Of a stretch of DNA of 64,000 nucleotides, positions 42,724 through 50,405 are shown piece after piece (position 1 is the stretch's first letter; each line of letters starts with the position of its first letter). Source of the stretch: Micromonospora pisi (lineage in GTDB: Bacteria > Actinomycetota > Actinomycetes > Mycobacteriales > Micromonosporaceae); contig NZ_RBKT01000001.1 of the NCBI RefSeq assembly GCF_003633685.1, positions 4,712,001 to 4,776,000 of the forward strand, written 5' to 3'. The notes beneath the pieces are model-generated. The model did no database searches. It had not been told where the DNA came from and worked only from the letters and a program-made list of their open reading frames with translations. The translations under genes were made by a program, and so were the position numbers.

Positions 42724-43056
42724 GTGAGTCCCGCGGTGAAGTACACGCTGGGCCGGATAGGGCTGTTCCTGGTCGTCGCGGCGGCGCTGCTGCCGGTCCC
42801 CATGAACATCTTCCTGAAGCTCATGCTGGCCGTGGTCTTCTCGGCGGCGGCCTCCTTCTTCCTGCTCCGGACCTGGCGCGACCAGATGGCCGAGCAGGTG
42901 GCCGGTGCGGTGCAGCGGCGTCAGGCGGAGAAGCAGCGGTTGCGGGCCGCGCTCTCCGGCGAGGACGAGGCGTCCGAGGCCCCGGTGTCGCCGGCCGGCC
43001 CGGTCCCGACCAACCCGCCGACGACCGATGCCGACGGCGGCCCGGCGACCCGCTGA
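42724..43056 (+). CDS. DUF4229-type small membrane protein
   Basis: A 110-residue protein with two helices (about residues 8-25 and 28-45) followed by a charged, Arg/Gln-rich cytoplasmic region and a Pro/Thr tail. KYTLGRIGLFLVVAAALLPVP matches the DUF4229 N-terminus seen in actinobacteria beside menaquinone genes (split here: KYTLGRIGLF, then LVVAAALLPVP). Function unknown. GTG 42724 has GGAGA upstream. Confidence 0.8.
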   Translation: MSPAVKYTLGRIGLFLVVAAALLPVPMNIFLKLMLAVVFSAAASFFLLRTWRDQMAEQVAGAVQRRQAEKQRLRAALSGEDEASEAPVSPAGPVPTNPPTTDADGGPATR

Positions 43057-43235
43057 CCGCAGGGCGGTGGGTCGGACCGCCCGCCGCGTGACGTGTCGGG
43101 TCGTTTGGTCGTGCGCGACGCCACGCTTCTGTCAACGCCCGCCCGTTTCGTGCGGCTCCTCGCCGTACGCCCGCTTCCGTCACGTTTGACGCATGCTTCG
43201 TCGACGCGCTACCCGCCCCGTGCTGGCGGCGGTGG

Positions 43236-43637
43236 TCAGGAGTCGAGGCCGCGGCGGCGGGCCACCCGGTCCAGGTCGTTGACGAGCCCGTCCAACCGGT
43301 GCATGCCCGCCTCCAGGTCGCCCACGGACTGTTCGCTCGGCGCGGACGCCAGTATCGGCGCCATGATCTCGTTGGCGCGTTCGGCGTACTCCCGTTGGGC
43401 CTCGACGACCGCGGCGGTGACCTCCGCCGTCAGGTCCCCGACCGGCAGGCGCATCGCGTTCGGATCGATCCGTAGCTCCTGCAGGGCGCCACCCGGGCCG
43501 GTAACCGCCCGTACGTATCCGCGTGGCGATTCGCCGGTGCCGAACTGTGCGGCGAGGTCGTCCTGCATCCGCTGGATCCGCGCCAGTTGCTCGTGGGCGT
43601 ACTCGGCCAGGTTCTCCAGGTTGCGCATGTCGGGCAC
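43236..43637 (-). CDS. YbaB/EbfC-family nucleoid-associated protein
   Basis: A 133-residue protein of the YbaB/EbfC fold: an N-terminal coiled helix (NLAEYAHEQLARIQRMQDDL), a central sheet with GALQELRIDP, and a C-terminal helix with AEVTAAVVEAQREY. Actinobacterial genomes often place such paralogues beside WXG100/EspC genes, as here; a role linked to type VII secretion is suspected but unproven. GTG 43637 is chosen because GAGAGG lies 10 bases upstream; ATG 43628 is an alternative. A 54-bp palindromic repeat lies in its promoter region. Confidence 0.85.
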   Translation of the reverse strand: MPDMRNLENLAEYAHEQLARIQRMQDDLAAQFGTGESPRGYVRAVTGPGGALQELRIDPNAMRLPVGDLTAEVTAAVVEAQREYAERANEIMAPILASAPSEQSVGDLEAGMHRLDGLVNDLDRVARRRGLDS

Positions 43638-43665
43638 GTCGTCGAATCCTCTCAGCCGGTGCTGG

Positions 43666-43719
43666 GTTAACAAGGGGCCCTTCCCCTACGGAAAGCGATA
43701 AGAAGGGGCCCTTCCTTAC
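43666..43719. repeat. 54-bp palindromic repeat, copy 2
   Basis: Intergenic copy between the YbaB gene and the divergent 43773 gene. It has the same length and the same paired AAGGGGCCCTT palindromes as copies at 3909 and 52702. The termini are GTTA and TTAC; the centre differs (CCCTACGGAAAGCGATA). Confidence 0.88.
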
Positions 43720-43772
43720 GGGTCAGGGTGGTGAGGATAGCGACGTGGGGTGGGGGGTGGCATCCTTGCCCG

Positions 43773-44375
43773 GTGGCCAAGGACTACACGATCCACATTG
43801 AGCCGGTGGTACGTCCACTGCTGGAGCCCGCCGAGCGTCTGCTGGCGGTGACTCCGCTGATCAAGGATCCGGGCGCGACCGAGGACGTCTCCGTCTCCGA
43901 CGAGCTGAAGAACCTGCTCGACCCGACCATCCTGCTCGGACTCGGTAGTCACCCCGGCGAGTTGCTGCAACGGGCGACCTTCGGCCGCGCGGTCGTCGGC
44001 GCGCCGGGGAGCGGCGGACGGGTGCTCTTCGAGGCCGTCGACCGGCTGACCTCGCCGACCCTCGTGGTGACCGACAGCCGGTTGCTCGTGGTCGAACTGG
44101 AGATGGTCGAGCGGCCGGGCCGGAGTTGGACGGACCGGTGGTTCGGTCCGGTGGAGCAGGTCGCCAGGTTGGTCCACGCGGTGTTCCGGGCCGCTATTGT
44201 CGGTGCGGTCGAGGCCCCGGCCGGTGTGTTGCGGCGGGGCCGGTTCCTGGTCGTCTTCGCCGATCGTTCGGCGTGCGCCCTGGTCGGCGGTCCGCCGAAG
44301 CTGGGGCTCGCGGCCGCGGCGGCGATCGGCATTCCACGACCACCGGTCGATGCCCCTGGGGAGGAGCAGGCGTGA
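43773..44375 (+). CDS. Hypothetical protein upstream of the type VII-like genes
   Basis: A 200-residue protein without signal peptide. The central part (GRVLFEAVDRLTSPTLVVTDSRLLVVELE) looks like a PH-like or GRAM-like beta sheet that reads out in the strand pattern TPTLVVTD-SRLLVVE; this is a loose resemblance. It ends in LGLAAAAAIGIPRPP. GTG 43773 is the start that best fits; GTG or ATG starts further upstream would add a Trp/Gly stretch. The next gene overlaps its stop by 4 bases (GTGA), which links it to the EspC/WXG100 pair. Confidence 0.7.
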   Translation: MAKDYTIHIEPVVRPLLEPAERLLAVTPLIKDPGATEDVSVSDELKNLLDPTILLGLGSHPGELLQRATFGRAVVGAPGSGGRVLFEAVDRLTSPTLVVTDSRLLVVELEMVERPGRSWTDRWFGPVEQVARLVHAVFRAAIVGAVEAPAGVLRRGRFLVVFADRSACALVGGPPKLGLAAAAAIGIPRPPVDAPGEEQA

Positions 44376-44683
44376 GCCAGCCGTTGAAGGTCTATCTCGA
44401 CGCGATGACCCGGTACGCGGACGCGATGGACGACCTCAGCACCGCGTTCGGCAACACCCGTTCGTTGCTGGTGGACGCCGACGTCACCGAGGACAGCTTC
44501 GGGCTCCTGCCCGAGTCCCGGGACGCGGCGAAGATCTACGAGCAGCGCACCACCGACGGCCTCGGGGTGTTGCGTACAGGCGAGGAGGTCTTCAGCGAGC
44601 TGGGTGTGGCGTTCCGCCAGATGCGGGACAACTACCAGGCTGCCGATCAGGCTTCCGCCGACCAGTTCGGAGGCGGACGGTGA
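44372..44683 (+). CDS. EspC-like type VII secretion target
   Basis: A 103-residue helical protein, the size and shape of ESX-type secreted proteins. It begins PLKVYLDAMTRYADAMDDLS and ends with a second helix carrying MRDNYQAADQASADQF, which resembles the C-terminal Y..AD signal of EspC-like targets (PF10824). No WxG turn is present. It overlaps the genes on both sides by 4 bases. No EccC or other secretion ATPase lies in the window, so its machinery must be elsewhere. Confidence 0.75.
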   Translation: MSQPLKVYLDAMTRYADAMDDLSTAFGNTRSLLVDADVTEDSFGLLPESRDAAKIYEQRTTDGLGVLRTGEEVFSELGVAFRQMRDNYQAADQASADQFGGGR

Positions 44684-45471
44684 CCCGGGCCCCGAGCGGC
44701 GCGGAGCGGATCGAGACGTACCTCGGTCCGGCCGGGGCGGCGTACTCGGTGATCAAGCCGATCGTCGAGTTCCTCGCTCACCCGATGGACGCGGTGACCG
44801 GTGACCCGGAGGCGCTGATCGCGCAGGCGAAGGCGTGGCGGGACGCGGCGGACCGGATGGACCAGTTCGTCCAGGACGAGGTCGGTGCGCGCCGCAATCT
44901 GCTCGCCCACTGGGAGGGCGACGCGGCGGAGTCGTTCAACGCCGAGATGAGCCAAGTCAACCAGTCGTTGAGCGAGATCGGTGCGCACTTCGAGGCGACC
45001 GCGGAGCTGTTGGAGGGGTCGGCGGAGGGGGCCAGACAGGCGCAGGAACTGGTCGAGCAGATCGTCCGTGAGCTGATCGCCTGGGCGATCATCACGATCA
45101 TCGTGGCGCTCGCCTCGGCCTGGATCACCGCGGGCGCCTCGGTGCTGGCCGGGGCGGCGGCGACCGGTGTGGAGGCGGCGGTGGCCGGCACCCGGGCGGC
45201 GGCGGTGGGGGTCAAGCTCGCCAACCTGCTGCGCAAGGTGGCGACCTTCCTGAAGAAGATGAGCGATTTCGCCCGGACGTACAAGCTGACCAGTATCCAC
45301 AAGGTCGGGGTGCAGAACTGGGCGAGTGCCCGGTACGCCACCAGTTCCGGTTACCAGCTTCTGGCGACCAACTGGGTGATCAAGAAGACCATCGTGGAGC
45401 CGACCCTCGGCCCCACCGTCGACAAGGTCACCGGTGCGGACAAGCAGTGGGAGCTGCCCCAGGTGCTCTGA
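44680..45471 (+). CDS. WXG100-like protein with C-terminal hydrophobic extension
   Basis: A 263-residue protein. Residues about 40-130 form a WXG100-like helical hairpin with the turn HWEGDAAESF (Trp-x-Gly) between long amphipathic helices. A hydrophobic region (about residues 130-165, with LIAWAIITIIVALASAW) follows, then an Ala/Arg/Lys-rich helical region to the end. It is longer than LXG/WXG100 proteins without toxin domains and no toxin motif is recognised. GTG 44680 overlaps the EspC-like stop (GTGA). The two probably form a heterodimeric secreted pair. Confidence 0.75.
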   Translation: MTRAPSGAERIETYLGPAGAAYSVIKPIVEFLAHPMDAVTGDPEALIAQAKAWRDAADRMDQFVQDEVGARRNLLAHWEGDAAESFNAEMSQVNQSLSEIGAHFEATAELLEGSAEGARQAQELVEQIVRELIAWAIITIIVALASAWITAGASVLAGAAATGVEAAVAGTRAAAVGVKLANLLRKVATFLKKMSDFARTYKLTSIHKVGVQNWASARYATSSGYQLLATNWVIKKTIVEPTLGPTVDKVTGADKQWELPQVL

Positions 45472-45659
45472 GGGGCGGCCTGGTGGCACCCGGTCTGCTG
45501 GCATTTACCTTCACCGATTCGCGTACATGCGGCACTTTTTGCCGACGTGACGACGATGTTGACATGGAACAGAGAGTGATCGTTATTGATATGACCATGT
45601 GAGGGGTGGTGCAGTGTGCGGTACAGAGCGGGAATCTCCGCACCCCCAGGAGGTTTTGC

Positions 45660-47546
45660 ATGCCCTTCCGTACCCTCGTACCCCGGCGGTCGTCCCGGCG
45701 CCGGACCCTGGCCCTCGCGACGACCGTCGCGATCGGACTCTTCGCCGCGGTGACCGCCCCGGTCTCCGCCGACCCCAAGCCGGACGCGATCAGCGCCGCC
45801 ACCAGTGCCGAGTACCGGGTGATCGGCCCGCGCACGCTGGACGACCGGAACGCGGTCGCCCGGACCGGCGTGGCGATCAACTACAGCGAGCACGGCATCC
45901 TGAACGTCACCGCCACCGCAGCCGAGGCGAAGGCGATCTCCGCACTCGGCTTCACGCTCGAGGCGGTACCGGCACCCCCGTCCCGCGGCGCCACCGATGG
46001 GGTGGGCACGTTCGCCTTCCCGCCCGCGGACTCGAACTACCACGACTACGCCGAGCTGACTGCGGTGATCAACCAGGTGGTGTCGGACCACCCCACGATC
46101 GCCCGTAAGTCCAGCATCGGCAGCTCGTACGAGGGCCGGGACCTGCCCGTCATCAAGATCTCGGACAACGTCGGTACGGACGAGGCCGAGCCGGAGATCC
46201 TGTTCAACTCCCAGCAGCACGCCCGTGAGCACCTGACCGTCGAGATGGCGATCTACCTGCTCAACCTCTTCACCGACAACTACGGCTCCGACTCCCGGAT
46301 CACCAACATCGTGAACACCCGGGAGATCTGGATCGTGCCGACGGTCAACCCGGACGGCAGCGAGTACGACATCGCCACCGGCTCGTACCGGTCCTGGCGG
46401 AAGAACCGGCAGCCGAACAGCGGCTCGTCGAACGTCGGCACCGACCTGAACCGCAACTGGAGCTACAACTGGGGCTGCTGTGGCGGCTCCTCCGGTTCGA
46501 CCTCGTCGGAGACGTACCGCGGTCCGTCCGCCTTCTCCGCCCCGGAGACCCAGGCGCTGCGCAACTTCGTCAACAGCCGGGTGGTCAGCGGCACCCAGCA
46601 GATCAAGGCGAACATCGACTTCCACACGTACTCGCAACTGGTGCTCTGGCCGTACGGCTACACCACGGCGAACACCGCGCCGGGGCTCGACGCGGACCAG
46701 GAGGCGACGTTCCGGACCCTCGGCCAGCAGATGGCGGCCACCAACGGCTACACCCCGGAGCAGTCCTCCGACCTCTACATCACCGACGGCGACAGCATCG
46801 ACTGGATGTGGGGCCAGCACAAGATCTGGGCGTACACCTTCGAGATGTACCCGGGCTCCTCCGGCGGCGGCGGCTTCTACCCGCCCGACGAGGTCATCCC
46901 GGCGCAGACCTCGCGCAACCGTGAGGCGGTGCTGCTGCTCAGCGAGGCCGCCGACTGCCCATACCGGGTGATCGGCAAGGAGGCGCAGTACTGCGGCGGC
47001 GGGGGCGGCACCACCGTCTGGTCGGACACCTTCGAGACCGCGACCGGTTGGACCATCAACCCGTCCGCCACGGACACCGCCACCTCCGGTGTCTGGGAGC
47101 GGGGGACCGCGCAGGCGACCAACTCCAGCGGTGCCAAGCAGCTCGCCCCGGCGGGCGGCAGCAACGACCTGGTGACCGGCCGGCTCGCCGGCACCGCCGC
47201 CGGTGACTACGACATCGACGGTGGGCTGACCAGTGCCCGTTCACCTGCGGTGACGTTGCCGGGCAGCGGCACGCTGACCCTGTCGCTCAACTGGTACCTC
47301 GCGCACGGTGCGAACTCGTCCTCGGCGGACTTCTTCCGGGTCAGCCTGGTGCACAACGGCGGTACGACCGCCCTGCTCACCCAGGCCGGGGCGGCGAGCA
47401 ACCGCAACGGCGCGTGGACGTCGGCGAGCCTGAACCTCTCCGCGTACGCGGGCCAGTCGGTCCGGATCCTGGTGGAGGCGACCGACGCCTCCGGTGCCAG
47501 CCTGGTCGAGGCGGGCGTGGACAACGTGACGATCACTAGCTCCTGA
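45660..47546 (+). CDS. Secreted M14 zinc carboxypeptidase
   Basis: A 628-residue secreted metallocarboxypeptidase. After a signal peptide (residues 1-37, ending VSADP) and an 80-residue propeptide, the M14 domain has zinc ligands in HAREH (His187, Glu190) and DFHTYSQ (His322), and the catalytic Glu395 in [15 protein letters not shown] is also typical. The C-terminal 150 residues are a beta jelly-roll ([15 protein letters not shown]... VDNVTIT) seen in Streptomyces enzymes of this kind. AGGAGG lies 6 bases before ATG 45660. It degrades peptides outside the cell; specificity is broad in the CPT-like subgroup. A strong hairpin follows. Confidence 0.95.
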   Translation: MPFRTLVPRRSSRRRTLALATTVAIGLFAAVTAPVSADPKPDAISAATSAEYRVIGPRTLDDRNAVARTGVAINYSEHGILNVTATAAEAKAISALGFTLEAVPAPPSRGATDGVGTFAFPPADSNYHDYAELTAVINQVVSDHPTIARKSSIGSSYEGRDLPVIKISDNVGTDEAEPEILFNSQQHAREHLTVEMAIYLLNLFTDNYGSDSRITNIVNTREIWIVPTVNPDGSEYDIATGSYRSWRKNRQPNSGSSNVGTDLNRNWSYNWGCCGGSSGSTSSETYRGPSAFSAPETQALRNFVNSRVVSGTQQIKANIDFHTYSQLVLWPYGYTTANTAPGLDADQEATFRTLGQQMAATNGYTPEQSSDLYITDGDSIDWMWGQHKIWAYTFEMYPGSSGGGGFYPPDEVIPAQTSRNREAVLLLSEAADCPYRVIGKEAQYCGGGGGTTVWSDTFETATGWTINPSATDTATSGVWERGTAQATNSSGAKQLAPAGGSNDLVTGRLAGTAAGDYDIDGGLTSARSPAVTLPGSGTLTLSLNWYLAHGANSSSADFFRVSLVHNGGTTALLTQAGAASNRNGAWTSASLNLSAYAGQSVRILVEATDASGASLVEAGVDNVTITSS

Positions 47547-47562
47547 CCACACCCCCGCGACA

Positions 47563-47597
47563 CTGCCCCGTCGACCGGTTTCCGGTCGGCGGGGCAG
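47563..47597. terminator. Bidirectional terminator between convergent genes
   Basis: A 16-bp stem (CTGCCCCGTCGACCGG and its complement, one G-U pair) with a TTT loop, between stops at 47546 (+) and 47613 (-). Confidence 0.88.
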
Positions 47598-47612
47598 CCG
47601 TCGGTGGCCTCG

Positions 47613-48350
47613 TCAGCTGAACCGGCGACCCTCGTCCCGCCGGTACGCCCACCCGGCGGTCGAGCCCAGCACCACGACCCAGACACCGAGCATGACCAGC
47701 GCGGTGGTGTCCGGCCGGAAGTCGCCCACCGCCGCCCACATCAGCTCGACCGCCCCCCGGGTCGGCAGGTAGGGGGCGATCGTCTCGATGAACGCGGGCG
47801 CGTCGCCCGGAGAGGAGAGCAGGCCGCCACCGAAGGCGAGCGGGAAGAAGACGATCTGCGCCACCACGATCGCGGCCTTGCTCGGCAACGCGTACCCGAT
47901 GGTGAGCCCCAGCAGCGTGAACGGCACCGCGGCCACGACCACCGCGCCGAGCGCGAGCAGGAACGCGCCGGGCGTGATCGTCGCCGCGGTGGCGACCGCG
48001 GCGATGACCACCACCGGGATCAGCGAGACGAAGGTGAGCGCCAGGCCGGCGAGAATCCGGCCGGCGAAGCGCGGGGCCGGTCCGGTCGGCAACGTACGCG
48101 TGTAGGGGTCCCAGGGCTGTGCGCGGTCCTCGGCCACACCGATGCCGTACTGGAAGATGTTGCTGCTCATCACCGCGAAGGTGACCATCGAGGCGGTGGC
48201 GAAGGTGGCCCCGACCGGGTCGTCGCCGGCGAACGGCACCACGAAGAAGAGCATCGAGGCGGCCGGGAAGAAGGCGCTGCCGATCACCGCGATCGGGATC
48301 CGGATCGTCTCCAGGAGCTGGTATCTGGCGTGTACGAGCGCGAGCTGCAT
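47613..48350 (-). CDS. ABC-2 type transporter permease
   Basis: A 245-residue membrane protein with six predicted helices, typical of ABC-2 export permeases (drug or lipid efflux). The segment EDRAQPWDPYTRTLPTGP after the second helix is the family's cytoplasmic loop. ATG 48350 is preceded by GGGGGA. It lies 14 bases downstream of its ATPase on the minus strand. The substrate is unknown. Confidence 0.88.
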   Translation of the reverse strand: MQLALVHARYQLLETIRIPIAVIGSAFFPAASMLFFVVPFAGDDPVGATFATASMVTFAVMSSNIFQYGIGVAEDRAQPWDPYTRTLPTGPAPRFAGRILAGLALTFVSLIPVVVIAAVATAATITPGAFLLALGAVVVAAVPFTLLGLTIGYALPSKAAIVVAQIVFFPLAFGGGLLSSPGDAPAFIETIAPYLPTRGAVELMWAAVGDFRPDTTALVMLGVWVVVLGSTAGWAYRRDEGRRFS

Positions 48351-48364
48351 GGCGGTTCCCCCGG

Positions 48365-49282
48365 TCAGGCGGTGATCGGTTGGGTGGCGGCGGACGAGCC
48401 GGTGTCGACCGGTCGGTCGGCCCCGGTGGTCAGGGTCAGGAACGCCTCTTCCAGCGAGGTGGGCCGGATCTCCAGGTCGGAGAAGGGGACGTTCGAGGTG
48501 ACGAGGTCCCGGACGAGCTGGTCCGCGTCGGCGGTGAGCAGGTGGGTACGCCCGTCGGTCCGTTCGACGCCGAGCACACCCGGCAGCGGCGGCAGGTCGG
48601 CGACGGTCAGGCTGACCCGGCGTACGCCGACGATGTCGCGGATCGCGGCGACCGTGTCGTCGGCGAGCACCCGTCCCTGGCCGAGCACCACCACCCGCTG
48701 GGCGAGCGCCTCGATCTCCTCCAGGTAGTGACTGCTCAGCAGGACCGTTCCGCCGTCGGCGTGGTACGCCCGGATGGCGGCCCAGAGGCTGTGCCGGGCC
48801 TCCACGTCGAGGCCGGTGGTCGGCTCGTCCAGGATCACCAGCTCCGGGCGTCCGACGAAGGCCAGGGCGATGGCGAGCCGCCGTTTCTGCCCGCCGGAGA
48901 GCCCGCCGGTCTGACGCCGGGCCAGGTCGGTGATGCCGAACTGGTCGAGCAGCTCGGCCCGGGGGATCGGGTTGGCGTAGTGCGCGGAGACGAAGTCGAC
49001 CACCTCGCCGACCCGCAGGGTCGGGGGCAGGCCGGTTTCCTGTGGGGTCACGCCGAGCCGCTGCCGCCTGCCCGGGTCGCGCGGGTCGCCGCCGAAGAGC
49101 TCCACCCGGCCTTCGGTGACCCGGCGTACGCCGACGAGCAGGCTCAACAGGGTGCTCTTCCCGGCCCCGTTCGGCCCGAGCAGTCCGACAAGTTCGCCCG
49201 CCCCGACCTCGAAGCTGACCTGGTTGAGCGCGGTCACGTCGCCGTACCGGCGGGTGGCCCGATCTGCGCGGGCGAGAATCAT
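48365..49282 (-). CDS. ABC transporter ATP-binding protein (exporter type)
   Basis: A 305-residue ATPase with Walker A GPNGAGKST, signature LSGGQKRR, Walker B LVILDEPTTGLD and switch His in LLSSHYLEE. A C-terminal DUF4162-like region (SLEEAFLTLT) is typical of ABC-2 exporters such as DrrA. The ATG overlaps the stop of the regulator gene by 4 bases (ATGA), so regulator, ATPase and permease form one operon. The substrate may be a drug or a lipid, judging from the family. Confidence 0.92.
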   Translation of the reverse strand: MILARADRATRRYGDVTALNQVSFEVGAGELVGLLGPNGAGKSTLLSLLVGVRRVTEGRVELFGGDPRDPGRRQRLGVTPQETGLPPTLRVGEVVDFVSAHYANPIPRAELLDQFGITDLARRQTGGLSGGQKRRLAIALAFVGRPELVILDEPTTGLDVEARHSLWAAIRAYHADGGTVLLSSHYLEEIEALAQRVVVLGQGRVLADDTVAAIRDIVGVRRVSLTVADLPPLPGVLGVERTDGRTHLLTADADQLVRDLVTSNVPFSDLEIRPTSLEEAFLTLTTGADRPVDTGSSAATQPITA

Positions 49283-49602
49283 GTCGGCTCCTTGGCGGGG
49301 GTGGTGGGGTCGAGCAGGGCACGCAGGGCGGCGGTGTAATCCTCGAACGCCAGTTGCCCGCGCCGGCTGAGCCGGACCAGGGTGGCTGGCGTACGTCCCT
49401 GGTGGGTCTTGGTGACCTCGACGTACTGGGCGTCTTCGAGCTTGCGCAGATGCACCGAGAGGTTGCCGGCGGTCATCCCCAGGATCTCCTGGAGGCGGGG
49501 GAAGGTGATCCGGTCGCCTTCGGCGAGGGTGGCCAGGGTCGAGACCACCCGTAGTCGGGCCTGCGCATGGATGATCGGGTCGAGCTCGGGTGGCCCGCTC
49601 AC
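49279..49602 (-). CDS. Winged-helix transcriptional regulator (HTH_34/ArsR-like)
   Basis: A 107-residue regulator. The winged helix is clear: RLRVVSTLATLAEGDRITF, LQEILGMTAGNLSVHLRKLE, and the wing QGRTPATLVRLSRRG. Such proteins often control a linked ABC exporter in response to its substrate. GTG 49602 has GGGAG six bases upstream. It overlaps both neighbours: its stop overlaps the ATPase start and its GTG overlaps the stop of the upstream membrane protein by 4 bases. Confidence 0.88.
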   Translation of the reverse strand: MSGPPELDPIIHAQARLRVVSTLATLAEGDRITFPRLQEILGMTAGNLSVHLRKLEDAQYVEVTKTHQGRTPATLVRLSRRGQLAFEDYTAALRALLDPTTPAKEPT

Positions 49603-50240
49603 GAACCGCTCCCGCGCCTCAGCCAGGCGATCACGCCGCCGACCAGCATGCCGCCGCCACCGGCGACCGCGACGATCAGCGCGTGCCAGCCGGGTCCGGC
49701 GTACACCCCGACGATGTTGATCAGCGTGAGCCAGATGCCGAGCCGGAACAGGTTGCGGTCCAGCCAGATCGCCCCGCCGGCCAGGTGCAGCACCCCGGTC
49801 AGGCCGACCGCGCCGGCGGCCCAGAGGAGTCGGGCGAGGTCGTCCGGCAGGTGGTCGGTGACTCGGCCGAGGGTGACTCCGTAGGTGACGAAGCCGAGCA
49901 TCCAGGCGATGCCGTACCACTGGCCGCGACGGGAGGAGTCGCCCGTGACCTGCCCGTACGCTCGGGCGCCGCCGATCGCGCCGAGTGTCCCGGCGGCGGC
50001 GAGCAGGACGAACAGGACGGTCAGTGGCAGCCACTCGGGCAGGTTCACGAAGACCCGGTCGTCCGGGCCGAAGCGGAGGAAGAAGAGACTGAATCCGACC
50101 AGCCAGGCGACTCCCCAGGGCCAGTAGACCAGGCGGGGGTCGGGGCTGAGGTGGCGCGCCGTCTCGGCCTGTTGCTGGCGGATCAGCCGCAGTGTCTCGG
50201 CCGGGCTGGCTGGCGGCAGGTCGTCATCGTCGAGGATCAC
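49599..50240 (-). CDS. Integral membrane protein of the ABC exporter operon
   Basis: A 213-residue protein with a short polar N-terminus containing LRLIRQQQAETARHL and five or six helices. The pattern is known from proteins found with HTH_34 regulators in actinobacteria; function unknown, possibly signal sensing. GTG 50240 is the most plausible start, as the frame upstream encodes only a short Cys-containing stretch; the ribosome site is weak. Its stop overlaps the regulator start, so it leads the exporter operon. Confidence 0.75.
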   Translation of the reverse strand: MILDDDDLPPASPAETLRLIRQQQAETARHLSPDPRLVYWPWGVAWLVGFSLFFLRFGPDDRVFVNLPEWLPLTVLFVLLAAAGTLGAIGGARAYGQVTGDSSRRGQWYGIAWMLGFVTYGVTLGRVTDHLPDDLARLLWAAGAVGLTGVLHLAGGAIWLDRNLFRLGIWLTLINIVGVYAGPGWHALIVAVAGGGGMLVGGVIAWLRRGSGS

Positions 50241-50405
50241 GCAAACAACTTTACCGCACAAAGTCCTTGGCGCGCTTGACCCCGTCACCCACCCGACACC
50301 ACCGGTCGCGGTCCTCGCCTCACTCCCGACCGAGCAGGCACACCACGGCCTGCCGGAGAGCGGTCGGCCGACGGCCGAGCAGCCGGCGGCCTCGGCGCCA
50401 CCGAA

